Below are positions 14,772 to 23,319 of a stretch of DNA of 50,656 bases, in pieces. The stretch comes from Desulfobacteraceae bacterium (GTDB taxonomy: Bacteria; Desulfobacterota; Desulfobacteria; Desulfobacterales; BuS5): positions 1 to 50,656 of the forward strand of contig JAUVKE010000001.1 of assembly GCA_030592105.1 (NCBI GenBank), in the 5' to 3' direction. The notes under the pieces are model-generated. The model was not told the origin of the DNA. It saw nothing but the letters and a program-made list of their open reading frames with translations, and did not search any database. Every line of letters begins with the position of its first letter. The first letter of the stretch is position 1. Position numbers and translations under genes: made by a program.

Positions 14772-17700
14772 ATGACAATCAGTAATTTGTCGCAATGGAC
14801 GCGACTGGAATATGGCAAAACACCGATATATGTCCTACGGGATACTCCGGACTGGGTGGTCCCCAACACTGCCGGGGATCGACTTCTTCAGGAGATTATA
14901 AAAAAAGAAAAAAGGGCAGTTTTCGATAAAAACGTCAAAGGCAATCTTTCCCCTGAGACGATAAAGGCTACGCAGTTTCTTTCGTTGTTTTCTTCCCCTC
15001 CTGGGGAAACATATCAGGGTCGTGCTTCTTCTCTTTGTCTGGAAACCCTTGATGAATGCTGGCTGCACATTACAGATCGTTGCAATCTGGCCTGTTCCCA
15101 TTGCCTTTTTTCCTGTTCACCAAAAACGGAAACTACGCTCTTTTATGGGGACGTTGCCCAAGCAGTTGAGGCATCTTATTCTCTGGGGACCCGGCTTTAC
15201 TATCTTACAGGGGGAGAGCCATTGGTTCACCCGAACTTCCAGGACATATGCCGATTAATATTGATGGATCATGCTGATACCAGGCTGGTGATATTGACCA
15301 ATGGTCTTTTGGTACCAGAGCACCTGGATTTTTTCAAAACCCTTCCCCTGAATCGTCTTTTCTTGCAGATAAGTGTTGACGGTATTGGAGAGGTCAATGA
15401 TAAATTTCGGGGTAAGGGAACGTATCAAAGGCTTCTTGCCAGCTTTTCAGCTCCTTGCGAAGTTGATGTCGAAATCACATTGTCCATGGCGGTGTATGCG
15501 GGAAATTATCAGCAGATGCCGGATATGGTGGCTCTGGCTGCTGAATACAATTTTGTCAGCATCCATTATATGTGGATGTTCATGGCTGGGAGGGCCACAA
15601 AGGAGGCTTTTGTCCCTTTGGACTATTTGTTTGAAAAGCTGGTGGAGTCCCGGAAAATGGCAGATCAGTCCCATATTACCATTGACAATATACGAAATCT
15701 GTCCGCGCAGGTGTTTTCCATGCCCGGCACAAAATATGATTTGAGTAATGCTGGCTGGTCTTCTCTGGCCGTCGGCCCGGATGGAGCTGTTTACCCGACT
15801 CCTGCCCTTATCGGGCAGGTCCCTGTTTGCTGCGGTAATATTAAAGAAGAGAGCCTGGAATCAATATGGCGTTTAAGTCCTGTTTTAAATGATCTGCGGA
15901 ACTGTTCTGTTCTCCAGGATGAAAATTTTTCGGCTAATCCTTTGAAATATATTATCGGTGGTGGGGATATTGATCACAGTTACTATTCCGGCGGCTCCTT
16001 TATTGGACATGATCCCTATGTACCTTTGTATGATCGCATGGCGCTCTGGATCATGGCCGAGTCAGCCGATTTAACACCGGAAAACCGGCCCTGGCCCCAG
16101 ATACGAAGGAAAATGGGGGAAAAAGTGGGGCAATGTGTTCAGAATGGAAAGGGGGTGGCGCTGACTCATTCCAATTGTGTTTTAACTTTTACCGGTACAG
16201 GAAGTCTGGTTGGTGATTTCTATACCGCCGCAGATGAATCGGACAATGAAAATATTATTAATCCGGTCTGCTATCCCGATGCTGAGTTGCAGCATATTCC
16301 TGCTGCTGCCAGAATCCGTTCCTATGGATGCGGCAGTCCTGTCTTTGATGTTGGAATAATGCCCGGCAACATGGTGGTGGATTTAGGGTCGGGGGTCGGC
16401 GTGGAATGCTATATTGCTGCCCGGCTGACGGGTCCCAAGGGGCATGTGGTGGGCATTGATATGCTGGATCATATGCTGAACAAAGCCAGCCTTTCCCTTT
16501 CTGCTGTTGCCGATAATCTGGGCTACCGGAACGTTGAATTTAAAAAAGGCTATCTGGAAAAGCTCCCTGTGGATGACCAGACAGTTGATATAATTATATC
16601 TAATTGTGTGATAAATTTGTCCGAAGACAAGCGGAAGACCTTTGCAGAAATATTTCGTATACTCAAGCCCGGCGGGCGGATCTGTATTTCCGATGTGGTT
16701 ACTGACAAGCCCTGTCCACCATCCATCCAGAATGATGCCAAGCTGCGCGGAGAGTGTATTTCCGGTGCTCTGATTATGCCGCACCTGATGGCGATTCTGG
16801 AAGCCACCGGTTTTCATCATATTCGTATTATGAAACGTTATTTTTACCGTGAAGTGCAGGGCCACTATTTTTACTCTGCCACTTACACCGCGTATAAACC
16901 ACCTGAAAAGGTGAAACAGCGCCTGGTCTATCCTGGTCCCCATGCGGCTGTTCTCATGGATACCGGAAAAATTCTTTTACGGGGTGAAATCACTGAAGCC
17001 GACTGGCCATATCCCGCAGATAACGATACTGCCATTTTCATGCTGGATTCTGCTGGAAGCGTATCTAATATTGAGGCAAAAAATACCTGTGCCTGTGCTA
17101 TTCCCCCTGAAACAGAAAAGGGCTGCGACTCTTTTAAAACGGATGGAATAACCAGCGTGAATGTATCAATAGGCGGGGCGTTGAACTCATCTTCGCCGTA
17201 CCCCATGGAGGCTTATCCGAAATCCATGACCGATTGTATGTTGTGCGGTAAGCCGTTGCATTACCTGACTCAGGATAGAGAGGAATCCTGTGTTTTTTGC
17301 GGTAAAAATTTAATGGCCAATGCAGTTTGTGAAGATGGTCACTTTGTCTGCGATTTTTGCCACGGCAGCGATATCCTTGAAATCACAAAATATATCTGCA
17401 CACATACGGATGCTGATGATATGATCGACCTGTTAAATCAGTTGCGGGCACACCCTTTGTTCCCTTTGCACGGACCCGAACATCATTTTACCATCCCAGG
17501 TGTTATTCTGGCTGTTTATAAAAATCTTGGAGGAGCTGTAACAGATGAGGAGATCCTTTCCGCCATTGATAAAGGAAAAAGCGTTCCCGGCGGAGCCTGC
17601 GGGTTCTGGGGAATCTGTGGAGCGGCCATTGGAGTGGGAATAGCGTTTGGAGTCATCCTTAAAAGCAATCCTTTGGCCCCTAAACCCAGGCAACAATTGC

Positions 17701-17915
17701 AGCAGGTAACCCATGGGGTAATCAAAAAACTGAGCGAATATGAAGCTGCTCGCTGCTGTCAGCGTGAGGTTTGGACAGCTCTTCTTGCAGCGGCGGATCT
17801 TTCTGAAAAATATTTGCCGTTAAAATTAAAAGGAGAGGGCAGTCTTCAATGTCGGCAACAGGGGAAAAATAAAGAATGTATTCGCCAGGATTGTCCCTAC
17901 TTTAAACTTGATTAA
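14772..17915 (+). CDS. Radical SAM/SPASM-like - ArsM-like methyltransferase - cysteine-rich (DUF5714-like) fusion protein
   Basis: A 1047-residue multidomain protein. Residues 1-90 are a leader domain. Residues about 95-390 are a radical SAM enzyme with the cluster cysteines C104, C108 and C111 (TDRCNLACSHC), GGEP at 147-150, and a SPASM-like end (C353, C354, GNIKEESLESIW). Residues about 505-745 resemble arsenite methyltransferase ArsM: GCGSP (C520), VVDLGSGVG (535-543), ISNCVIN (C612), GECISG (C662), and a GP..D.G..RG segment near 720-740. The three ArsM-type cysteines that bind As(III) are all kept. Residues about 820-1047 carry CxxC pairs (822/825, 840/843, 860/863) and many other cysteines, resembling DUF5714. 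AAGGA lies 4 nt upstream. The gene stands alone after the nickel operon. The substrate is unknown; metalloid chemistry is inference. Confidence 0.85.
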   Translation: MTISNLSQWTRLEYGKTPIYVLRDTPDWVVPNTAGDRLLQEIIKKEKRAVFDKNVKGNLSPETIKATQFLSLFSSPPGETYQGRASSLCLETLDECWLHITDRCNLACSHCLFSCSPKTETTLFYGDVAQAVEASYSLGTRLYYLTGGEPLVHPNFQDICRLILMDHADTRLVILTNGLLVPEHLDFFKTLPLNRLFLQISVDGIGEVNDKFRGKGTYQRLLASFSAPCEVDVEITLSMAVYAGNYQQMPDMVALAAEYNFVSIHYMWMFMAGRATKEAFVPLDYLFEKLVESRKMADQSHITIDNIRNLSAQVFSMPGTKYDLSNAGWSSLAVGPDGAVYPTPALIGQVPVCCGNIKEESLESIWRLSPVLNDLRNCSVLQDENFSANPLKYIIGGGDIDHSYYSGGSFIGHDPYVPLYDRMALWIMAESADLTPENRPWPQIRRKMGEKVGQCVQNGKGVALTHSNCVLTFTGTGSLVGDFYTAADESDNENIINPVCYPDAELQHIPAAARIRSYGCGSPVFDVGIMPGNMVVDLGSGVGVECYIAARLTGPKGHVVGIDMLDHMLNKASLSLSAVADNLGYRNVEFKKGYLEKLPVDDQTVDIIISNCVINLSEDKRKTFAEIFRILKPGGRICISDVVTDKPCPPSIQNDAKLRGECISGALIMPHLMAILEATGFHHIRIMKRYFYREVQGHYFYSATYTAYKPPEKVKQRLVYPGPHAAVLMDTGKILLRGEITEADWPYPADNDTAIFMLDSAGSVSNIEAKNTCACAIPPETEKGCDSFKTDGITSVNVSIGGALNSSSPYPMEAYPKSMTDCMLCGKPLHYLTQDREESCVFCGKNLMANAVCEDGHFVCDFCHGSDILEITKYICTHTDADDMIDLLNQLRAHPLFPLHGPEHHFTIPGVILAVYKNLGGAVTDEEILSAIDKGKSVPGGACGFWGICGAAIGVGIAFGVILKSNPLAPKPRQQLQQVTHGVIKKLSEYEAARCCQREVWTALLAAADLSEKYLPLKLKGEGSLQCRQQGKNKECIRQDCPYFKLD

Positions 17916-17952
17916 TCCTGAATCTATAGATGCTGAACAGTGATCTGTATTA

Positions 17953-17986
17953 AACACCGATTTAACCATCTGTGAAAATCGGTGTT
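17953..17986. terminator. Bidirectional hairpin between convergent genes
   Basis: AACACCGATTT and AAATCGGTGTT form a perfect 11-bp stem between the 3' ends of the radical SAM fusion gene and the M1 peptidase gene. The U-tract is weak on both sides, so termination strength is uncertain. Confidence 0.55.
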
Positions 17987-17989
17987 CAA

Positions 17990-20941
17990 TTATTCGGTTT
18001 CTGTGGAAGTAATAATGATCTCTTTATACAGTTTTTCCCCGTCTCTTTTAAGCTCAGCCCTAATTTTATCACCATCTTCACAGAAAAAAAGAGCAATTTT
18101 AAGGTCGGATAAAGATTTTACAGGGTGATCATCAAGTCTGGTAATAATATCCTTCTCCTTTAACCCGGCTTTCATGGCGGGGCCATTGGGGAGAATACTG
18201 ATAATTGTCAGAGACTGCTCCTTTTCCACAATTTTTACTCCTATTTGCGGAGCTTTTTTCCCATGGATTTTTGTGGTTAAAAGAACAAAATCGGCAATTC
18301 CGGTTTTAATTTCATCATCCTGAAGAATAACAGTATAAGGTTCTTTTAAACGTCTGAATACTCGTTTTGGAATTCCATATCTGTTTTTCATGTGTCCGTT
18401 GCCTGCAAGCACAACAAACTTTTTATCAGGATTTTTTTTTAAAAACCCAATGGCAGCTTCTGCCATACTTTCATCCCAGAGTATCTGGGCCTGAAAAAAA
18501 TAATTAAAATCATTAATATCGGCCGTCATTTTATGCAGGGCAAATACATCATAAAGATCCCTGATATATTGCTCATCTGTTAAATCCATACCCTTGGGCA
18601 AAGATAATTTTTCTTTATCTGTTAGCCCTGCCATGCCAAAACGTGCAACCTTGCGGGAAATATCGCCATCAATGTTAAGAGCTATCAATGGTATTTTGTT
18701 TTGCTTTAAATAGTCTATCACCGGTTTGTACAGATTATAATCATAACGCCATGTTTTAAAATACCGGGTCTGCTCAAGAAATTGACGCTCATTAATCCGG
18801 CCATCAATATAATCATTTACGACTTTCTGGTATGGGGCCTGAAACATTTCCATTCCCACACCAAATTTAATTCCTGCGGCATTTAATTTTTTAATAATCG
18901 TAAGCTGATTAATATGATGGGATAAAATATTATGCTGCTCCCCCACATAAATAACACGTTTGCTCACAATTTCAGGAATGATATCTTCCAGGGTTGCCAT
19001 GGTGTCCGGTCTCACCGCCAGGGTGGCCTGACCGGATATAACCGATATTCCATTTTTTGCCTGGGCAATAAACTTATGGGTATTTTTTCCATTATTAAAT
19101 GCCAGCTCAGTATATTTTCCATAATGTGTTAGTTTACCACCGGCAGCTTTAATTTCCTGCATATTTTTAATATGAATGAGGAACAGACGTTTGGAAGAAT
19201 TGTATGGATTTTTATATACTTTAAGGCGCATACCATCATCTGGAATATTTTGACTGCCAAGGAGCATGTCTGCCAATTGATTATCATAACCTCCTATTAA
19301 AATAGAATTCTCCTTTAACATTGCGATGGTTACTTTGTCCGGTGCAATATATGTAATATCCTTAATATCAAGGTGCTTGACAAGGGTTTTAAAAACAGAT
19401 CGTTTTTTGTTGGAAGCTGCCACGATCAGCTTCTCAGCCCCCAGAATAGAGGCCAGAATCGGTGGTGTCTCATCATTATGAAGCTCCCTCATAATTGAAT
19501 ATTCCTCATCAATAATAACTTCTATAGGGGGTTCTTCCAGGGGAATGATAATTTCTTGAACGGTTTTTTTAGTATAAAAATGACTTTTTTTTACACCTCC
19601 GGTATAATGTATTGATATGGGGATTCGCAAAGGGTAAGGTTCTTTTTTTTGTATAAGGCTGAATTTTAACAAAAGCTGACCTTTTTCAGCAACAATTTGC
19701 GTTTTTTTAATATCAACCTTAATATCAGGGATATCCTTTCTGTTAAGCCAGTTTCCAAAGTACGAGTATAGCCTGTCTCCTGTGATTGTTTCAAATGCTC
19801 GTTGAATATCGTGCCATGAGGCTTTACGAAAGTTGTTCTTTTTTATAAATTCATCAAGCGCTGTAAAAAAAAGCTGGTCCCCATAGCACTCTTTTAATTG
19901 ATGGAATATCATGGCTGACTTACCATAGCCTGCAACTTTTTGAGCTCTGGTTTGTCTGGTTTTAAAATCGGCAGTTTTAATGGCGTTACCCTGATTAACA
20001 TATGCACCATGATCGAGCATGATCTGCTTGCGATAGATAGCCCCCTGTTTTTTTAGATCAGCATAAAGATAGTCTGCAAGATAGGTTGTAATCCCCTCTG
20101 CCCAGTTTCCGTGCAAAGGATCAACATAAACAAAATTTCCAAACCACTCGTGTAAAATTTCATGCCCCAGTGAAGTCTTAACAATAAAGGGGAGTTTAAC
20201 AACATCTTTGCCGAGCAGGGTGAATGTGGGCATGGAGTATCCCGTGGGAAAGATATTCTCAACAATCGCGAAGCGTTTGTATGGATATGGCACAAGCATT
20301 TTTTCATACATGGCAAGATATTTACGGGTATGGTCTATATATGTTTGTGCGTAGTCAGCATCTTTTTTGAAAAAATATGTCTCAATGGAAATGTTATTAT
20401 ATTTACTTTTTTGTACAATATACTCTGTTGAGGCGATAAGATGGAGTTGGTCCAGTGGATGATCAAATTGAAATTTATAAGATTTTATATTACCCTTGGA
20501 CGTTGCTGAAGTCGTTTCTGCTTCAGATACTGCAATAAAATTTTCAGGCAAAGTTACAAAAAGGCTATATTCGGCCAGAATGTCAGGGAGAGGATACCAG
20601 CTATTCATTAAAATAACGTGGTTTTTATTAATCAGGCCGGATTGCGATCCCTTAAACAGGGCTTCATAGGTAATTTCAGTTTCTATTCCTTTTTTCAGCG
20701 TCAGAGAAAATTTTTCACCTTCCACATGGAAAGGGGTATTCCCATTTATCTTTAGCTTAAGCAGGTTGTTAATAGAAAATTCAACTTTAGTATCAGCACT
20801 CACCTTCAAGAGTGCTTTCCCGTGAATTGTCTGATCTTTGGCATTTACAGCCACTTCAAGTTTGTAATTAAGGTCGGAGCACCACCCTGTTAATGGTAAA
20901 AAAGAAAGTAGCATAAGAATTATTGTTTTTATAAATTTCAT
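17990..20941 (-). CDS. M1-type aminopeptidase - ChaN-like - PDZ fusion, exported
   Basis: A protein of about 983 residues with an N-terminal signal peptide (MKFIKTIILMLLSFLPLTG). Residues about 25-460 are an M1 metallopeptidase-like part: HEILHEW (zinc ligands H260 and H264, catalytic E261) and NWAEGITTYLADY with E282 as third ligand, 17 residues after the HExxH instead of the usual 18. Residues about 660-880 resemble ChaN (DUF399), a haem-binding lipoprotein fold: VIYVGEQHNILSHHINQL, GVGMEMFQAPYQ, FVVLAGNGHMKNRYGIP. A PDZ domain closes the protein (VEKEQSLTIISILPNGPAMKAGL region). The frame starts at a TTG (20971), but the ATG at 20941 gives a proper signal peptide. It probably acts in the periplasm; the haem-linked role is inference. 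Confidence 0.82.
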   Translation of the reverse strand: MKFIKTIILMLLSFLPLTGWCSDLNYKLEVAVNAKDQTIHGKALLKVSADTKVEFSINNLLKLKINGNTPFHVEGEKFSLTLKKGIETEITYEALFKGSQSGLINKNHVILMNSWYPLPDILAEYSLFVTLPENFIAVSEAETTSATSKGNIKSYKFQFDHPLDQLHLIASTEYIVQKSKYNNISIETYFFKKDADYAQTYIDHTRKYLAMYEKMLVPYPYKRFAIVENIFPTGYSMPTFTLLGKDVVKLPFIVKTSLGHEILHEWFGNFVYVDPLHGNWAEGITTYLADYLYADLKKQGAIYRKQIMLDHGAYVNQGNAIKTADFKTRQTRAQKVAGYGKSAMIFHQLKECYGDQLFFTALDEFIKKNNFRKASWHDIQRAFETITGDRLYSYFGNWLNRKDIPDIKVDIKKTQIVAEKGQLLLKFSLIQKKEPYPLRIPISIHYTGGVKKSHFYTKKTVQEIIIPLEEPPIEVIIDEEYSIMRELHNDETPPILASILGAEKLIVAASNKKRSVFKTLVKHLDIKDITYIAPDKVTIAMLKENSILIGGYDNQLADMLLGSQNIPDDGMRLKVYKNPYNSSKRLFLIHIKNMQEIKAAGGKLTHYGKYTELAFNNGKNTHKFIAQAKNGISVISGQATLAVRPDTMATLEDIIPEIVSKRVIYVGEQHNILSHHINQLTIIKKLNAAGIKFGVGMEMFQAPYQKVVNDYIDGRINERQFLEQTRYFKTWRYDYNLYKPVIDYLKQNKIPLIALNIDGDISRKVARFGMAGLTDKEKLSLPKGMDLTDEQYIRDLYDVFALHKMTADINDFNYFFQAQILWDESMAEAAIGFLKKNPDKKFVVLAGNGHMKNRYGIPKRVFRRLKEPYTVILQDDEIKTGIADFVLLTTKIHGKKAPQIGVKIVEKEQSLTIISILPNGPAMKAGLKEKDIITRLDDHPVKSLSDLKIALFFCEDGDKIRAELKRDGEKLYKEIIITSTETE

Positions 20942-20992
20942 TTTAAAGCCTATGTTTTTGTAAATTTTCAATAAACAGGTGATTAAAAAAAC

Positions 20993-21020
20993 TTGACATC
21001 TTCTTTTAAATAATTATTAT
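20993..21020 (+). promoter_or_regulatory. Candidate sigma70 promoter for dnaG-rpoD
   Basis: TTGACA (20993-20998) is followed after 16 nt by TATTAT (21015-21020). It points to dnaG and would give a leader of about 375 nt containing the C2 hairpin. Confidence 0.45.
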
Positions 21021-21318
21021 TTAATATTTTAAGCTATTTTCTTCGTAAAAATCCTTTCTGAATATTTTGTCTCCATTTTAAAATTGGATATCTTCTCAAT
21101 AAGTGGTGGGAACTCGAAACAAAATCGAAATATTAGCTCTGTTAATATTAATTCTTTGGTGAAGGCTAAGTTTTTGATGTTTTTGTTTAACATTGGATCT
21201 TCCAGCGATAACAAAAAAAATAAATTTTATTGATTTTAAGGGGCTAAATTTGCAAGTTTTTTGCTGGTGTATATTTTTTCCCTTTTATTACTTTATCACC
21301 ATATGAAATATAAATATA

Positions 21319-21383
21319 CAGTGGTGTCCGGTTAGAACTTCCCGTATTTTCTTTTTGGCAATTGTTCTAACCGGACACCACTG
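21319..21383. mobile_element. Family C MITE-like element C2, 65 bp with perfect 20-bp inverted ends
   Basis: CAGTGGTGTCCGGTTAGAAC (21319-21338) is the exact reverse complement of 21364-21383. The 25-nt interior is CTTCCCGTATTTT-type sequence also found in the right half of other family C copies. It ends 8 nt before the GGAG that serves dnaG, so the transcript would carry a 20-bp hairpin next to the ribosome-binding site. Confidence 0.8.
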
Positions 21384-21403
21384 ATATAATTGGAGCTGTT
21401 TTT

Positions 21404-23263
21404 TTGGTTTTTAACATTCCCAGTGATAAAATTTCTGAAATTATTAATAGAGCCGATATATTAGACGTTATTTCCCCTGTAGTTGTACTCAAACAAAAAG
21501 GGAAAGAATACTTGGGTCTTTGCCCCTTTCATTCAGAAAAAACCCCCTCTTTTACTGTAAACCCGGTTAAGCAGGTATTTTACTGCCATGGGTGCCATGA
21601 AGGGGGGAATGTTTTTAGTTTTATTATGAAGCAAAACAGCATTTCATTTCCTGAAGCTGTAAATTTGCTGGCAAAAAGATACGGGATTGAAATTATACCA
21701 AGGGAAATGACCCCCGAACAAAAAAAGAGGTTAAACGAAAGAGAAAGTCTCATAAACATCAATAAAGCCGCAATGTCTTTTTATCAAAAATGTTTATTTT
21801 CAAAAAACAATAAACAAGGGGCTTTAGAATATCTCTACAATCGCAAAATTGCAAAGGAGATAATTATAAAATTTAACCTTGGCTATGCACCGGCAGGGTG
21901 GAATAATCTTGTTAATTATTTTTCCAGGGAAAAATTTTCTTTACCACTGGTGGAAAAATCAGGGTTGATTGTTTCGAATAAGAACGGTTTTTACGATCGT
22001 TTCCGGGATAGAATTGTATTTCCGATATTTGATTTAACCAATCAGGTAATAGGGTTTGGCGGCCGCGTTATGGACACTTCTTTGCCAAAGTATCTTAATT
22101 CACCTGAAACACAATTGTATAATAAAAGCCGTTCTGTCTTTGGAATTGATAAGGCAAAAAATGAATGTAGAAAAACAAGTATAGTTTATATAGTTGAAGG
22201 CTATTTTGATCTTATCGCACTCCATCAGCATGGTTTTTATAATTCCGTGGCTACTTTAGGGACAGCTTTAACCAGAGAACATGCGAGATTATTAAAGGGA
22301 TTTATTGGGGAAAATGGTACAATTATACTGGTTTATGACTCTGATGAAGCTGGACTGCGAGCAGCTAAAAGGAGCATTGATATTTTTAATAAGGAACATG
22401 TAAATGCAAAAATTTTAATTTTACCCTCAGGTCATGATCCAGACTCATACTTGTTTGAATCAGGAGGGGAGGCATTTGAAAATATTGCAAAAAAAGGCTT
22501 GCCCACCATATCTTTTTTAATCGAATCTGAAATAAAAAAATATGGGCTTTCCCTGGAAGGAAAAGTCAAGATAATAGCAAAAATATCAAAACTCCTGGGA
22601 GCTTTAAATGATAATGTCTTAAGATCGTTATATATTAAAGAATTGTCTGAGCGGGTGGAGGTTGATGAATCTGCAATAATGGAAAAGATCAGAAGTATAA
22701 TCAGCAAGAATAGCCAGGCTGACAGAGTTAATTTTTATCCTGCTTTAGCTGAGCCGTTGAATATGTGCCAACCAGATTTTTTCCCCGAAGGTGAAACAGG
22801 TTCCTCCAGGAAAAATTTGAGAGTGGAGCGGCATATAATTGCCATGATGTTAAGGTTCCCTGAAGTACTGCCGAAGATAGAAGAAAGAAACGTACTTGAA
22901 TATTTTAATGATAATTCGCTAAAATTGTTGGGAAAAAATATTCTAGAGCACTCAAGTGGTAAGAAAAACGAACCTGTTGAAATATTATCCAGACTCCATG
23001 ACCATAAGCAAAAAAATTTGCTGGCTTCTCTTGCGATTGGTGATGAAATTTTGGAGATTAAAAAATTTAACAGATTTATAGCTCGATTTATAGAAGCAGA
23101 AAAAAAATGTAAAGAAATTTCCTTGTTAAAAAAAATTAAATCGGCTGAAGAAAGCAATGATGAAGAGCTGCTCTTGGAATCATTAAATGAAGCAAATCTT
23201 CGATTGAAAACCCTAAGAGGTATACAAAAGAAGGTTGTTGAGAAACGAAGATTTAATGTGTGA
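21404..23263 (+). CDS. dnaG: DNA primase
   Basis: A 619-residue primase that makes RNA primers at the replication fork. The zinc-binding CHC2 domain has C40, H43, C61 and C64 (LCPFH and CHGC). The TOPRIM core shows VEGYFDLIAL and VYDSDEAG. The C-terminal region is the helicase-interaction part. The start is TTG at 21404: GGAG lies 8 nt upstream and the next in-frame codons match the family (FNIPSDKISEIINRADILDV). It forms the dnaG-rpoD pair of the macromolecular synthesis operon; rpsU is not upstream. A long inverted repeat just in front may affect translation. Confidence 0.95.
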   Translation: MVFNIPSDKISEIINRADILDVISPVVVLKQKGKEYLGLCPFHSEKTPSFTVNPVKQVFYCHGCHEGGNVFSFIMKQNSISFPEAVNLLAKRYGIEIIPREMTPEQKKRLNERESLININKAAMSFYQKCLFSKNNKQGALEYLYNRKIAKEIIIKFNLGYAPAGWNNLVNYFSREKFSLPLVEKSGLIVSNKNGFYDRFRDRIVFPIFDLTNQVIGFGGRVMDTSLPKYLNSPETQLYNKSRSVFGIDKAKNECRKTSIVYIVEGYFDLIALHQHGFYNSVATLGTALTREHARLLKGFIGENGTIILVYDSDEAGLRAAKRSIDIFNKEHVNAKILILPSGHDPDSYLFESGGEAFENIAKKGLPTISFLIESEIKKYGLSLEGKVKIIAKISKLLGALNDNVLRSLYIKELSERVEVDESAIMEKIRSIISKNSQADRVNFYPALAEPLNMCQPDFFPEGETGSSRKNLRVERHIIAMMLRFPEVLPKIEERNVLEYFNDNSLKLLGKNILEHSSGKKNEPVEILSRLHDHKQKNLLASLAIGDEILEIKKFNRFIARFIEAEKKCKEISLLKKIKSAEESNDEELLLESLNEANLRLKTLRGIQKKVVEKRRFNV

Positions 23264-23319
23264 TGCCGTGAAATTTATTATCTGAACATCTATAGATGTC
23301 CGCAGGAGGCAACAAATCT

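Larger units (their letters stand above)
20942..21403. other. Divergent intergenic region upstream of dnaG
   Basis: A 460-bp AT-rich region between the M1 fusion gene and dnaG. It contains a good plus-strand promoter candidate and repeat C2. The minus-strand open frame at 21029-21214 has no ribosome-binding site and atypical composition and is not called. Confidence 0.6.

Noticed and set aside
16383..16943. Minus-strand 186-codon frame within the radical SAM fusion gene
   Set aside because: Antisense to a clearly conserved methyltransferase domain; no independent features.
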